A stretch of 64,000 nt of DNA from Tubulanus polymorphus (lineage: Eukaryota > Nemertea > Palaeonemertea > Tubulaniformes > Tubulanidae): positions 11,458,704 through 11,522,703 of the forward strand of contig NC_134036.1 of NCBI RefSeq assembly GCF_964204645.1. Direction: 5' to 3'. The notes under the pieces were generated by a model. It was not told the origin of the DNA and did no database searches. It saw nothing but the letters and a program-made list of their open reading frames with translations. Shown in pieces: positions 24,819 to 35,845 of the stretch. Made by a program: the position numbers and the translations under genes. Positions within the stretch are counted from its first letter, which is position 1; every line of letters starts with the position of its first letter.

Positions 24819-25284
24819 TAGTTGACTTTTAGAAACGATGCGTTTTGAGAGTAGCTGCTATGGTAGGAGTTACTATCACTAAGTCACTGTTAACAGGCGG
24901 GTGGTTTTACAGTCACCTCTACTGCTAGTGTGCACTATCGAAACCAGATGTTTCAAAATGGTCACTTTCCAATAGTAGACTCTTCGAAACAGCCACTATA
25001 GAAAACCAACCGAATTGAAAGGAATACTATTCCAGAGTGACTGTTTTGAAATGTATACTACTGGAAAAGTAGCTGATATCGTTAATTGCTTATTGTTCTC
25101 AAGTGGCTACTAAGTAAAAGTAGACGTTTGGGCTCAATAGTGAGATAGACATGTTCTTGGATTCAGCCTTTCAAATGGTTCACCTCACGAAGGGTTGTGA
25201 GATAGTCGTTCGTGTAACGACGCAATCCGGAAGCAACTTCTTCCTTCCGTGACATCTTCAGCGACGCTGATGTCACCAACCGAA

Positions 25285-25650
25285 CGAAACAACGATTAAA
25301 AGCGCATAACCGTTTAAAAAGAACCAACGATTAAAGGGGTAATCATTAAAACATCACCGTTAAAACGAACCGACGATTATAAGGGTATAACCATCAAATC
25401 ACGACAAATGTCACCGTTAAATCGAACCAACGATTAAAGGAGTAATCGTTAAAACATCACCGTTAAAACGAACCGACGATTATAAGGGTATAACCATCAA
25501 ATCACGACAAATGTCACCGTTAAAACGAACCAACGATTAAAGGAGTAATCGTTAAACATCACCGTTAAAACGAACAGATGATTATAAGGGTATAACCATC
25601 AAATGTCAGCGTTAAAACGAACCAACGTTTGAAGGAGTAATCGTTAACGA
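25285..25650 (-). repeat. Tandem repeat of about 104 bp in the gypsy 2 leader
   Basis: At least three copies lie near 25320-25421, 25422-25526 and 25527-25617. Each holds two sub-blocks, one with 'caacgattaaaggagtaatcgtta' and one with 'gacgattataagggtataacc'. The sub-blocks are related, so the array grew from a shorter unit. It sits between the primer site and gag, where it would be part of the genomic RNA leader. Confidence 0.82.
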
Positions 25651-25726
25651 AAGGCGTGGCCAGTCCACGTGCGACTGAACTGGTCGTTTCGAAAACGCAA
25701 AAAAACCATGTCCACTTCGATAATTA

Positions 25727-25741
25727 CCACGTTGGGCGCCA
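25727..25741 (-). promoter_or_regulatory. Primer-binding site of gypsy 2, tRNA-Lys type
   Basis: On the minus strand the sequence TGGCGCCCAACGTGG starts 4 nt from the 5' LTR. It equals the complement of the 3' end of animal tRNA-Lys(CTT), as known from tRNA sequence. It primes minus-strand DNA synthesis. Confidence 0.8.
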
Positions 25742-25745
25742 ATTT

Positions 25746-25962
25746 TGTAGAGGTCCTTCTCAGCGTGACCGATGTCCTCCGATGACAGCGACAGACAAAG
25801 AACAACTACAACACACGATGACCAGACATCGTACCAACTTTATTATCGAAAGCGTCGACCACGCACGCCATGTACCCGGAAGTACTCAACATCAATACAA
25901 CTTTATTACAATTGACCTATTACAACGATAGATGGCGCTTGTATGTAATCAAGCCCACTACA
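25746..25962 (-). repeat. 5' LTR of gypsy 2
   Basis: The 217-bp LTR matches the copy at 20387-20603 apart from about four bases, and is followed outside by GGTT. Confidence 0.92.
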
Positions 25963-25966
25963 GGTT

Positions 25967-26388
25967 TGCCTTTAGCACACACATCTTTGGTATGAATTTG
26001 ATTTTTTCATATTTCTTTTTGGCGGGCGGCGGGTTACGGGGCCTTCTGCTGAGGATGCGTAACTCAAGATGTGCCTTACATTCACTCGCACATATGGCTT
26101 ATCAATTGCTAAAGGTCGAACTTGTGGGCTGAGAACTCATGGCAAATGCAAGCTAGCTCCCCAACTATATATCATATATTGAACGCATTCCATATTAAAC
26201 CGCTTGCTGAAATTTGGTATCGAGTTACTTAAATTGTACCAGGATGTCATCATCGGGAACATATGAGCAAATAGTGTAATGAAAGATATGAAATCAATAC
26301 GACGTCCTTTCTATATTTATATTCATATTTGCATTCACACTCAGACGATCCATCACAATAGCATCAGCACTGGTGATGAAACCTCAAG
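25967..26388. other. Core sequence between gypsy 2 and the MULE
   Basis: I see no gene. The open frame at 25932-26132 begins in the LTR and is not supported. Confidence 0.4.
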
Positions 26389-26397
26389 TAAGTAACG

Positions 26398-28767
26398 CGG
26401 TTCCTGAACTTCGCTGAAAAAGCTGAAACACTGAAAAGCTGAAACGCTGAAATAAAAACGCTGAAATTTCAGGGAATTTCCGAAAAACGCCGAAATTTCA
26501 GGGAATTCCCGAAAAACGCTGAAATCGTGCTAGGTACCGACAATACACTTTTTGAAATGTTTTCCGGGCCGTCGTCCGCTGACGAGTCCTGAACCGTGTT
26601 TTATGCTCTACCTTCGGTTACAGAGACATGCCTTAAGGTCGTCGTCATGATCGACTTGATCGATTGCGGATTGCGTGGATTGTTAGATGTGTTTTTTGCC
26701 ATAGTTTTATGTGCATATACCGGTACGATCTAACAATGAAGTTATCACTTCATTTGAATAAATTCTTAATCACAGTAATATTAATTCACAATATTTTTTC
26801 TTATGTTTGGTGATTTCTTGCAACTTATCATTGCCAAGTCTCATACAAGTAGTAGCTGAATGAAAGTACAGTTAGGCTGAACCTGATAACCCAAATTAAG
26901 TGCTAGCATGGAACTAATGATTATTTTGATTCTATTTTCGGTGTCATTGAAATTCGTTAATAAAGGTTCAACCGTCATAGTATACTGTACTTAGCATTGC
27001 TACAATTGGGTGCCATATTTCTACAATTTCTACAAGGAGGAAGGAATCTTTAAGTGTCTTTGTTCCCGGGTGGGGTACGGGGTAAAACCTGGTTTACTTT
27101 CGACTTGCCGGAGACTACTATCTGCAATGTATTGCATGCTTTGATGTGTCTGGCCTATAGGAGTCGACCGATATTTTTTCCCATACACAGGCATGGCTTT
27201 AGTGTAGATGAAGGCTAGGCACTGCACATTGTGGATTGACTGGAACTCTTAACTCACAAAATTAAACGAGTCAACAAGAAAGATCCAATAATTGGACATT
27301 TGTCTAACTATATTATTTAACAGCTTGAAATAATACATAACACATTCTGCAAGAGTATACAAAGGAAATCAGTTCTTACATTATATCAGAATCAATAGTT
27401 CGCTTAACTCTGGCTAGAATTCTGGTTCCATTGCTTCATATTCTAATGAAATCCACTAGTATACCTTAGAATATCGCTTAGCTTAAGACTAAAAATTTGG
27501 TACCAGGAAACAGGGAAGAAAAGTGGGTGTACTGTACATCCGCAATTGACTTATTTCTCTCTGGTTGAATCAAGTTATTATTGAAATAGCATTCGAATAG
27601 CCATTTTATTTTTAAAAATTGTGTCGTTCAGCTATCCTGCTGCAAATTTCGCAGTTGAAGTTTACTGGTGCCATCTGATTTCTCAGTATCTCAAAAAATT
27701 TGCACATTCTAAGCCTGAATCTAAAAATAGAAAAAGGTGCATTTTAGTCGGATATAAAAGAATAGTGGCTAATACACCCTGGACTATATAGCCTATGGGG
27801 TGGGCCTAGTTTGAAAGCACTGAGGTCCGAGAGAACAGCACTTAGTAAATAAATACTGAAATTAAACTTACAAAACACCCAGTACTTGAGATGATGTACT
27901 TGACAAGAAGTGTCACCAGCTAAGCAAATCAACTTTGTCTATGACTCCTCCTTTTATAGATTCAGTAGTAGTCTAAAAATAAGAATGGGTTCATTTTTCT
28001 AACAGTTGGTATGTCATTTCTTCAAAAAAACTAATTATTATCACGCCACAGCAAATAAATTATTCACAGTTGTTGAATGGTTAGCCCGATTTAGATTAAT
28101 TGGTTGACGCTAATCAGTATGACCCATACGTAGGGGCCTACTGCATGCCATTGGCGTCAATCCATTCCATTCCATTCCACAGTGAATTAAAAAGAAATTT
28201 AGTTAGATCCCTTTTGTCCAAAAGCTGCATCATTTATATAACTAGCTGTCAAATTTAATTTACCTCCTTCAGAGAATACCATAGTGACATAGTCCGTCGC
28301 CCATCAACGTGTTGACAAAAGCAAAGTTGCTCCATGTTTTATACATGAACGTTCAAATAAGATATTTTGCGTCTTGCAGGGAATATTGAGCATAGTGTTT
28401 AAGTTGGCTTGCACGGTTTGTGTATGGGTTTTCCTCATTATGCTGCCTGTATGCATTAAAAATCCGGATTTCAAGCGAATTAATTTGTCCAACAAGTGGC
28501 CCTCTAGAAGTATACTCCACACATACTGTCCATGCGTGTCTCTGTAACCGAAGGTAGAGACTAAAACACGGTTCAGGACTCGGCAGCGGACACCGGCCCG
28601 GAAAATATTTCAAAACGTGTATTGTTGGTACCTAGCACGATTTCAGCGTTTTTCGGGAATTCCCTGAAATTTCGGCGTTTTTCGGAAATTCCCTGAAATT
28701 TCAGCGTTTTTATTTCAGCGTTTCAGCGTTTCAGTGATTCAGCTTTTTCAGCGAAGTTCAGGAACCG
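26398..28767. mobile_element. Non-autonomous Mutator-like element, 2.37 kb
   Basis: Terminal inverted repeats of about 230 bp (26398-26627 and 28537-28767) start CGGTTCCTGAACTTCGCTGA. A 9-bp duplication TAAGTAACG flanks it (26389-26397 and 28768-28776). Long TIRs with a 9-bp duplication fit MULEs. Near each end a short motif (GCTGAAA / CGAAATTTCAGGGAATT) is repeated several times. The 1.9-kb interior has no frame above 90 aa and no transposase motif. The TIR copies differ by small indels, so it is not very young. Confidence 0.75.
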
Positions 28768-28776
28768 TAAGTAACG

Positions 28777-30919
28777 GATGGGGTGGTAACAATAGCTAGA
28801 CATGCAATCATAAATGGTGCATTTAATAGGAATATTGTATATCGTATGGTATTTTGGTCAAATGACAATTTATACAATATAGTGTATATGATTTCTTAGA
28901 TTAGAACAAATCTCATATTGTGTTACCTACAATATAAAACAGCGTATTTCAAATCAATGGCTTCTCGCTATATGGGTAAGAAAATAAAACTCTTTTTGAC
29001 AAACATACGCTGGGACATTTGAGTTGGCTGATTGGAAAATAGTTTAGAAAATTAATGAACTCGAAATGAACATTTCATTTTCGGTCATTTAATCATGCTC
29101 CGTTTCCTAAGGGTTTCGGCGTAAGGGTATTACATCGTTTCTTATCGTAACGATACTTCATCCATCCCCCCTCAGTATTTGAGTCGGGAAGCCTTAGAGG
29201 CGCTAGTTTATTGCAGTCACCTGGGTCCAGTTCCACGGTTCGGAGTTATGATTTGACCCTGAGTTAATTCATTGAAAATGAACTAATTTTAACTCAGAGT
29301 TAACTCCAACTCACAACTGTGGAACTTGGTCGTGGGCGATAGTACGGTATATATTGTTTTTGCAATCACACCTTGCAACCACGACGTTGCATTACATCAG
29401 TTCAACGTAAATTTTGTAATGAGTTTTGTTAAGCTTACATTAAAATTTCCATCATATAGAATCTAGAAAGGCTTGGTTTATATGACTGCACTAGGTGGCA
29501 TAATTGACACGTCGTTAAACAATTTGCCGTTAGATCAAAGTCAGTATAGTTATATCTAGTCACTTGTTGCATTGAAAGCGGCTTTCGGCTCGATGAACAA
29601 TCATCGTACCAGTCACCTGTTACACTCGAGGTTCATGAAACTGAAAATTCTGTGCGTGAACTATCATCCTGAATTGATGAGCAAATACTTGTCTACCAGT
29701 CACCTGTTGCACTTGAGGTTGTGGTTACTGAAATTTCAGCTCGCTGAACAATCATTGTTAATCGATGAGCAGATGAGCAAAATACGTGAATTCCACGGAC
29801 TGACGGAATCAATACTGATTCTTAACTATGGAACTTGAAAGGTTTCTGGAATTTATCAAATTAAAATGCCCGATTGATCTTGATGTTGAGGCGCACATGA
29901 GCAGCGAGTAAAACTGAAATACATGTATCAAACTTCTAACAGCGTCGTCGTCGTCGTCGATATCAATGCATACTCGAAATTTAATTGCAAGTTCACCTAA
30001 CCTTTATTGTACCTTTTGTGCGATTGTATAAATAGGTATACATTCCATACGAATTCCTTTTAGGAGGGGTTTCAGGCTGTCTGGCGCCTTTGCATATGCA
30101 ACTTAGTTTTGGCTTCAGTAACCTTCCTATAAATAGCAATTACATGTAGAACAACAACTTTAGTAAACGGAATCAAAAACGCAACACGTGACTAAATATT
30201 TTTTTGCTGAAATCTATGCAACGGTTAATTGTTCGATGACGTGTCACTGATCATACCGTCTAGTATTTCTAGTATAATCCAAGATTTCAAAAGATGGATA
30301 TTTTAAATTCTGCATAAAATTCATGACCCATTTCTGTTTTATAACAGTGGTTAGGTGATCTCCAAATTTCAATCAATCATTGCAGAACGCAACGATAATG
30401 CAAACTGGGGAATTTATTTCAATCAAACGTGCTTTAATGACAAAAAAATCAATTTCAATGGTTATCTGTAATACAAACATACATCTAAACAATACATATA
30501 AAAGCTCATCATACATGAAAACAAGATAAGACACAGAATGCCAGAGATACCGCAGAATGTCACCTGACTATAAAATGTTCAGTGAATGCCATTCAATGGA
30601 CTTCAAATCTAATGTAACAAACCAATATTCACAAAATTAGTCATTGCTTTTATCATCACTAAAATGGTGATACTAATTTCGACGAAACCAGTTTCATTAT
30701 TACGGCATTCGAACCAGCAATAAAAACAATCCGTAATCGCTGCTTCGCACGACGAGTATTGTAAGCTTTTGTTTTGTCTGAAGCAGACTTATTCTAAACC
30801 TGGCACGTGATCTGACAAAAATTCATTCCCTGAAAGCCATATAAAATGACTTTTTGTATGGCTATAATTTAGGATCTTCCGAAATTGCTAATATCTTTTC
30901 AATCGGATTCTAGACGGAA
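28777..30919. other. Upstream region of cystine-knot gene 1, no other gene
   Basis: The stretch is AT-rich. Around 29415-29560 it is homologous by eye to 52493-52640 (shared 'gagcttacatta', 'agaatctagaaa', 'ctaggtggca' pieces). Around 30160-30340 it resembles 45465-45640. A GTC microsatellite lies at 29943-29960. TATAAATAG at 30128-30136 could be a promoter element, but the distance to the ATG (about 780 bp) is long. Confidence 0.4.
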
Positions 30920-31445
30920 ATGCTTGCAAATCTGATTTATCGTATATGTGCTATTATTGTGATTGTGGTCAACGCTGCGCCATTTGCAGAGTCAGTAGTT
31001 GGTGAGTAACATGATACATAATTTCAAAATAGCTCGTGAATACTATAAATTTAAGTCGCACTAAGCAGTTATTTACTGATTCAACAGATTAATTTTACGA
31101 GTTTCATTTCATAGATTGTATTATGTAATTTGTTATATTCTGACCAATATCAATCTAATTGACACGCAATATTGTTTTTATACACACGAATTTCCCAAAC
31201 TCGGCTTAGAGACGTTGTTGACGTGACAAGGGGTAGTTATGATGATCATTATCGTCGGCATCGGTTCTACATCAGGGGAGGGGTTCAATTATTTCTTCTC
31301 TATAAGTAAAACATATGTTTCACTCCAAATTTTCATTTTGTTTCTTATGCTTTTAGCAAATACCAGGTGTTGGGGAAAGCTTGTAGAATGTTTCTATAAC
31401 GAGGACTGTTGCAGCAGCAAATGTAAAGGCCAATTTTGTTCATAA
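30920..31445 (+). CDS. Secreted inhibitor-cystine-knot peptide 1 (toxin-like)
   Basis: Two exons, 30920-31001 and 31357-31445, are joined by a phase-1 intron with GTGAGT donor and TTTTAG acceptor, giving 56 residues. Exon 1 encodes a signal peptide with a hydrophobic run (AIIVIVV). Exon 2 encodes a short mature peptide with cysteine spacing C-x6-C-x5-CC-x3-C-x4-C, the inhibitor cystine knot layout (disulfides probably 1-4, 2-5, 3-6). Such peptides are secreted and often block ion channels, but some act as defence or signalling peptides, so function is open. A poly(A) signal lies at 31595-31600. The paralogue is at 49628-50120. This copy lies inside the giant palindrome. A longer in-frame reading through the intron (from 31239) is judged spurious. 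Confidence 0.82.
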
Positions 31446-31978
31446 GCGTTTGGTGACAATGGTTTATAATCGGATATAATTGTGGCAGTTTTGGAAATAT
31501 CTGATTGTGAAACTCTCGGTGTAGGTTAGCAAAAAGCTCGAATTTAATTCATATTTTAAACTCAATTGTAAAATCTCGTGTTGAAATAAGATTCAATAAA
31601 AGCGTCGGTAAATAAATCAAAGAACGTGTTTTCACCTGTTTAGGAATCGTGGATGAAGATTGTAATGTGATCAATTATAGGATGCGCCGTGGGGAATCCT
31701 ATTTCAAGGAAAAAATAATATGACCGTCACTGGTTTCTATAAATACATGCGCAGACTTAAGGAACAGAGAGTTGTCACTGAAGCAAGTTGCACACACTAC
31801 TCGAGCAACTCATTGGTTCACAAAATATCCGAGTAGAATTGGTGTTCTCTTGGTTTAGGGGTTTTGAAGATTAGGTTCCTACATTTAGGTGAACGCTAGA
31901 TAATTAGGTCTAATTCTAATCTAATTTATTTTTGGATTAAACTTTGAATCCAGCTCCATATTTTCGTGAGTTACATTT

Positions 31979-32610
31979 GACTCCGGATCCTGGTCCACAG
32001 TTCTGAGGCTCCGTCGGGCCCGTCGAAAGTTCAACGGAATACCTGGAACAATGACCCCGAGCCTCATTATCTAGGATCGCTTGTATATGCCAGTGCTAAA
32101 ACGTGGCAGAGGGCAAAACGTATAGATTTACGATCTTTCGAATGCTGTGAACGAAGAAAACAACTGTACCCCACTAAAAACGGTATTGCTTTGGATCTCC
32201 AAGAGTGGGTACATATAGATTATTGTAAAGCCGATATCGAACACGAAATTGCGCGCGTTAAAGAAGACATCGATTACGGGGGTGTTATGACCGTTGGTCG
32301 TTCGAACTTTATCAAAATATATAGATCTAGTCACGATTACCGTATTTACGTAGATATCCGAAAATACGATCTACACGATGAGCTTTTCGACGTAAATCCG
32401 ACTAGATGCGGCGTAAAACTAACATTGGAACAACGGAACAAATTAAAAGACATTAATTTTACAGAAGATATATCCGAACTGGCTAACATCAGACCGTGCT
32501 GGTATGATTCGAGTCATTTGAATCAGGAATACAGGTGTCCGTACTGCACAAAAGACACAAGCGGGGTTAGAAAAACACTCGAATACGGGATAATGATAAC
32601 CCAAGTATAA
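31979..32610 (+). CDS. PC4-like (p15 coactivator) protein, viral block
   Basis: The open frame runs about 205 codons from after a TGA near 31976, with no clear ATG at its start. The C-terminal half resembles the PC4/p15 ssDNA-binding coactivator fold: FIKIYRSSHDYRIYVDIRKY followed by GVKLTLEQRNKLKD. An upstream segment, LYPTKNGIALDLQEW, looks like the C-terminal part of a second PC4 unit, so the protein may hold two. A CPYC motif lies near the end. PC4 proteins bind single-stranded DNA and modulate transcription. It is in the block of adintovirus-type genes, facing opposite to the capsid genes. The frame has no internal stop, unlike its viral neighbours. The start is unresolved and an upstream exon is possible. 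Confidence 0.6.
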
Positions 32611-32784
32611 TTTCACAGATAATAATTAGATAATATTTATATAAGAGCTTATTAAAATGTTTAATACATAATAAACTTGCAATGGATATGATATTTCACA
32701 TCTGTCTCATTTCATTCGGATTTACTCTATAATAATCTAGCATTTTGGTCTTTGCACAGACCCTGGATACAATCATCAAAGAAT

Positions 32785-33030
32785 GTAATTAAGTAATTGA
32801 GCAACAAAAACCATTGACCCATCGTTAACATCTGCCATCTGAAATATCTGGTCAGCACCCCACATATGTAACGGAATATGCAGGATGAAAATTACGCAAT
32901 TAAGTAATTGAGCAACAAAAACCATTGTCCCATCGTTAACATTTGCCATCTGAAATATCTGGTCAGCACCCCCATATGTAACGGAATATGCAGGATGAAA
33001 ATTACGCAATTAAGTAATTGAAAAACCAAA
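32785..33030. repeat. Tandem repeat, 110-111 bp unit
   Basis: Two full units (32785-32895 and 32896-33005) and a partial third share 'taattgagcaacaaaaacc' and 'atatctggtcagcaccc'. A diverged copy lies at about 33765-33837 beside the protease remnant. In addition, about 32720-32785 resembles 33700-33765, so a larger segment was duplicated. Confidence 0.85.
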
Positions 33031-33147
33031 CCGAAAAGATAATTAAGTAGCAAAAAACCCATGATTTGTCCATTGAAAAAAACATCTGCAGCGTAGCTTT
33101 TTGCGTATAAAATACTCATCAGAAGATCTCGAAAATCCATAACCAAA

Positions 33148-33420
33148 ATGTCGAGCAAAGCAGGAGCAAGATCTTTTTATTGCAACTACGCTGGAACGCG
33201 GGAGTGCAGTGTGTGCCTCGAAAGACGGCGAGCGTTGGTGGCCTGTGAAAACCATCCCTTGGCTAACTATATTTGTATGGGATGTTTTATTCAAATGGTA
33301 GAACTACGTCCAGAGGACCAACAGTATATTACGTGCCCAATGTGTCGCCGGGTATGGTATTTCGAGTTGATGAAATCGCGCCGTTCGACGTTGAGTGGTA
33401 TGCGTGAAAGGCCACGTTAG
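33148..33420 (+). CDS. Small RING-finger protein, viral block
   Basis: The frame of 90 codons starts at ATG 33148 and ends at TAG. Cysteines and histidine follow a RING C3HC4 order: CSVC, then ACENH, ICMGC and CPMC, spanning residues about 20-66. RING proteins usually act as E3 ubiquitin ligases. Viruses with large DNA genomes often carry small ones. It has no stop or frameshift. It lies between the PC4-like gene and the capsid genes, on the opposite strand to the latter. It could alternatively be a host-derived fragment. Confidence 0.65.
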   Translation: MSSKAGARSFYCNYAGTRECSVCLERRRALVACENHPLANYICMGCFIQMVELRPEDQQYITCPMCRRVWYFELMKSRRSTLSGMRERPR

Positions 33421-33764
33421 GAAGACGCCGACTAAGAAGAGATATGAAAACGATACACTGCAAATAAAACGCACGGTTCTTTTAAGAACCACCCTAAAAT
33501 TCTCAGAAAGAGACAGTTTTGCTAAGCTCCTCGCTTTATGCCCCAGTTTTTCTTTTTTCTCAGGAGATTAAAATGTGTAAAAAAACATCAACCATTGTGA
33601 GGACAGAACGGGCAATATATCACCCGCTCTAACCAAAAGAGGGTTAACTAAAGTAGTGAAATTCTATATTTTACGAATTTTATACGTTATTATTCGGATT
33701 TACTCTATAATAATCAAGCATTCTGTCGTTGACCAGACCCTTCATACATGATATTATCAAAGAA

Positions 33765-33837
33765 CGTAATTAAGTTATTGAGAAACAAAAACAATTGATC
33801 CGTCGTTAGCATCTGCCGTCTAAAATATCTGGTCAGT
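33765..33837. repeat. Diverged copy of the 110-bp repeat next to the protease
   Basis: It shares 'acgtaattaag', 'gcatctgcc' and 'atatctggtcag' with the array at 32785-33030. It begins exactly where the protease remnant loses homology, so the repeat or its recombination probably truncated that gene. Confidence 0.6.
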
Positions 33838-33985
33838 AAATTATCAGTGTTTACTATAAAACCAGCTGGATAGCGCGTTATATTCGGTAGTCTGTCACAT
33901 GGGTACACACCAAAGAAAAACGCTTTCAGACATTCGTCTTTTTTAATAAATTCTAAAATTTGGTTTGTGTATAATATGGTCGCTA
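33838..33985 (-). pseudogene. Adenain-like cysteine protease, N-terminal remnant
   Basis: On the minus strand about 49 codons read with motifs NQILEFIKKDECL, FGVYPCDRLPN and AGFIVNTDN. This matches the N-terminus of the adenovirus-type protease found in adintoviruses and Polintons, which matures the capsid. The remnant stops just before the region with the catalytic His, where the 110-bp repeat takes over, so no active site remains. No ATG is obvious at the start. It directly follows the hexon-like pseudogene on the same strand, as expected for the virus family. Confidence 0.7.
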
Positions 33986-33994
33986 ATAATCGAT

Positions 33995-35286
33995 CTATAT
34001 ATGACGTTCTTTTGTTACTTGTAGTAATTCGTCGAAAACGGCGTAAACAATCGAATTCACGTTATGCTTCATCATATCGCATTTCGATTTTTAACGACCC
34101 CTATTTAATTAGTGACAGGTGCGGTTGATCCCCGTACTCGGGCGACATGTTGAACCCACAAATGAAATTGCCTTTTTTGAAATCCTCACGTTTTATCCCA
34201 ATTCCTTCGATTTTATACAATAAACCCCGGGCTAAATATAAACCGTGATACACTTCACTACCATCACCGCGAGAGTCTATAATTAACGGCGAGTTTTGTG
34301 CTTGGATATTATCAACGGTCACCCCTATATAATTCAACGAATAATCCTTGAAATCCAACGGATTCTTTTTGTAATTACCGCTCAACGCGTCGTCGTCCAC
34401 TAAAGCTAAAACAATAGCCTTAGGTATCTCTCCGACGAAAACGGAATCCTTGATAATTGTTCTCAGACCTCCTTGAAATTTTAACGATAATAATTCAGTT
34501 CTCGAAAAATAATATTTTGCTGTACTCTTTTCCAGTGCTTTAGCGTGCGCTACTAAAACAGAACTAACCAGTTCTAATTTACGAATGTATAGTTGAGCGC
34601 TTTCAATCTTTATACGAAAATCTGGGTTTTCGGCAGGGGAAATTAGAGCAAAACATTCCTTTGATCGAGTTAGTTTTATTTGTAAATCTGTATTGTTGAT
34701 GAAAATCTTATTCATTCTCATTACGTCGCTATACAAACGAGTATAAGCGCAAACCAGTTTACTGCCTTTAGTGTAGTTATTCCTTCTGACCAAACCGGAA
34801 TTTGCGTTTGGTAAAGTAGGATCGATATTTGACTTTTTTTCCGGCTTCGTCTTCGGCATAAAGATCGCATTGTAGCCAGCTGCTGTTTTTAGTATACGAG
34901 TTGTAATTAACCATATTTTCCAGCTCACATTTGAACGGGTATAACCCCCCGTCGTGGGTAACCACTCGGTCGTTAAGCGTAATTTGCACATCGCTAAATA
35001 GACTATTGGCGCCATTGATCATTGAGACTGACTTTTCACAACCCACATTAGTTCCATCGGCGTTAACTATTTTGAGCTGTAGTTCTAATTACGTGACGTT
35101 TAAATCTAAATATTGTTCAGTTTTTGGTAATCTGAATACAATCGGTCCCATATCGTTAATCGACGTAGTGGGTTCATAGCTGACGTATCGGCATTCTTTG
35201 AAATCTATCTGTGTTCCGGGAACTGTAAACAGATCGAGTTCGGACTTGACGGACAATGGCGAATCCTTGCGTACTAATAATGACAT
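33995..35286 (-). pseudogene. Hexon-like major capsid protein (adintovirus/Polinton type), broken
   Basis: The gene spans about 430 codons on the minus strand from ATG at 35286. It resembles the double-jelly-roll major capsid protein of adintoviruses and Polintons, often annotated in animal genomes as F54H12.2-like. Visible motifs include DLFTVPGTQIDF near the N-terminus, LYPFKCELENMVNY, SAQLYIRKLEL, VLAHAKALEKSTAKY, GNYKKNPLDFKDY and, at the end, SIVYAVFDELLQV. Breaks are an in-frame TAA near 35091, a frameshift near 34840, an in-frame TAG near 34101, and a further stop or frameshift near 34060. It is therefore an endogenised relic. Family knowledge is recalled, not searched. Confidence 0.82.
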
Positions 35287-35345
35287 AATTAGTACGCTTC
35301 AGCGGATGCTTTGGTTTGTCGTACGCGTTTTCTGGTTGTTATACG

Positions 35346-35720
35346 TCAACTTCGTTTACGACCTTTTATTGATTTTGGGGTTGAGGTAGATGGTCTCTTT
35401 AAACTTCGTCTGATAATGCGACCCATTGTTTCGACGCCACGATCTTTGATGGCTGTCGCGATATACTTACCGCCTACCACATCGCTGGCTACGTGTAAAC
35501 CCGTTCTCAGTAAACGAGGAACCCCTTGCTTGGCGATATCTTTAGTAGTGGAATAACTGGACGAGCCAACCCGCCCAATACTGATGCAAATCAAGCACCG
35601 CCTTGTACGGGGAATGCCGTGTATAGGTCAATACCCGAACCGCATTGGTTCATGTAATATTTAACACAAGCATCCCGATCGATTTCGCAGAGAGCCCTCA
35701 TAGCAATAAATTCTTCTTTT
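35346..35720 (-). pseudogene. pX-like minor capsid/core protein, broken
   Basis: On the minus strand an N-terminal segment includes CVKYYMNQCGSG. A C-terminal segment includes LARPVIPLL, RLLRTGLHVASDVVGGK and a basic tail ending GRKRS. This matches the small basic protein encoded just upstream of the hexon in adintoviruses (compared to adenovirus pX/VI), probably a DNA-packaging or membrane-active minor capsid protein. An internal stop (near 35588) and a frameshift (near 35530) break it. The spacing to the capsid gene is about 60 bp. The start is uncertain. Confidence 0.65.
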
Positions 35721-35845
35721 TAAAGTGTAGACCCAGGTTAACTTTGCCCTCTCTGAAAACGGGGATTCTTCCAGCACATTTTAGGATTATAAGACATATC
35801 GTGAAAAAAGACTGCTATCGATGACGTGGACAGGAGGGTTTGTTT

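Larger units (their letters stand above)
20387..25962 (-). mobile_element. Ty3/gypsy LTR retrotransposon 2
   Basis: The 5.58-kb element is on the minus strand with 217-bp LTRs (TGTAGAG... to ...CACTACA) and the 4-bp duplication GGTT (20383-20386 and 25963-25966). The order, read on the minus strand, is leader with tandem repeats, SCAN-like gag, CCHC knuckle, protease, RT, RNase H, PHD-finger-like module, integrase and GPY/F-like module. The LTRs differ at about four positions. Several stops and frameshifts make it non-functional. A tRNA-Lys-type primer site is present. Confidence 0.93.

Noticed and set aside
31239-31445. Single-exon reading of cystine-knot gene 1
   Set aside because: The upstream part is intronic; the two-exon model with GT-AG sites and a signal peptide is matched exactly by the paralogue.
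32785-33030. CRISPR-like array
   Set aside because: It has only two full direct units without unique spacers, in a eukaryotic context.
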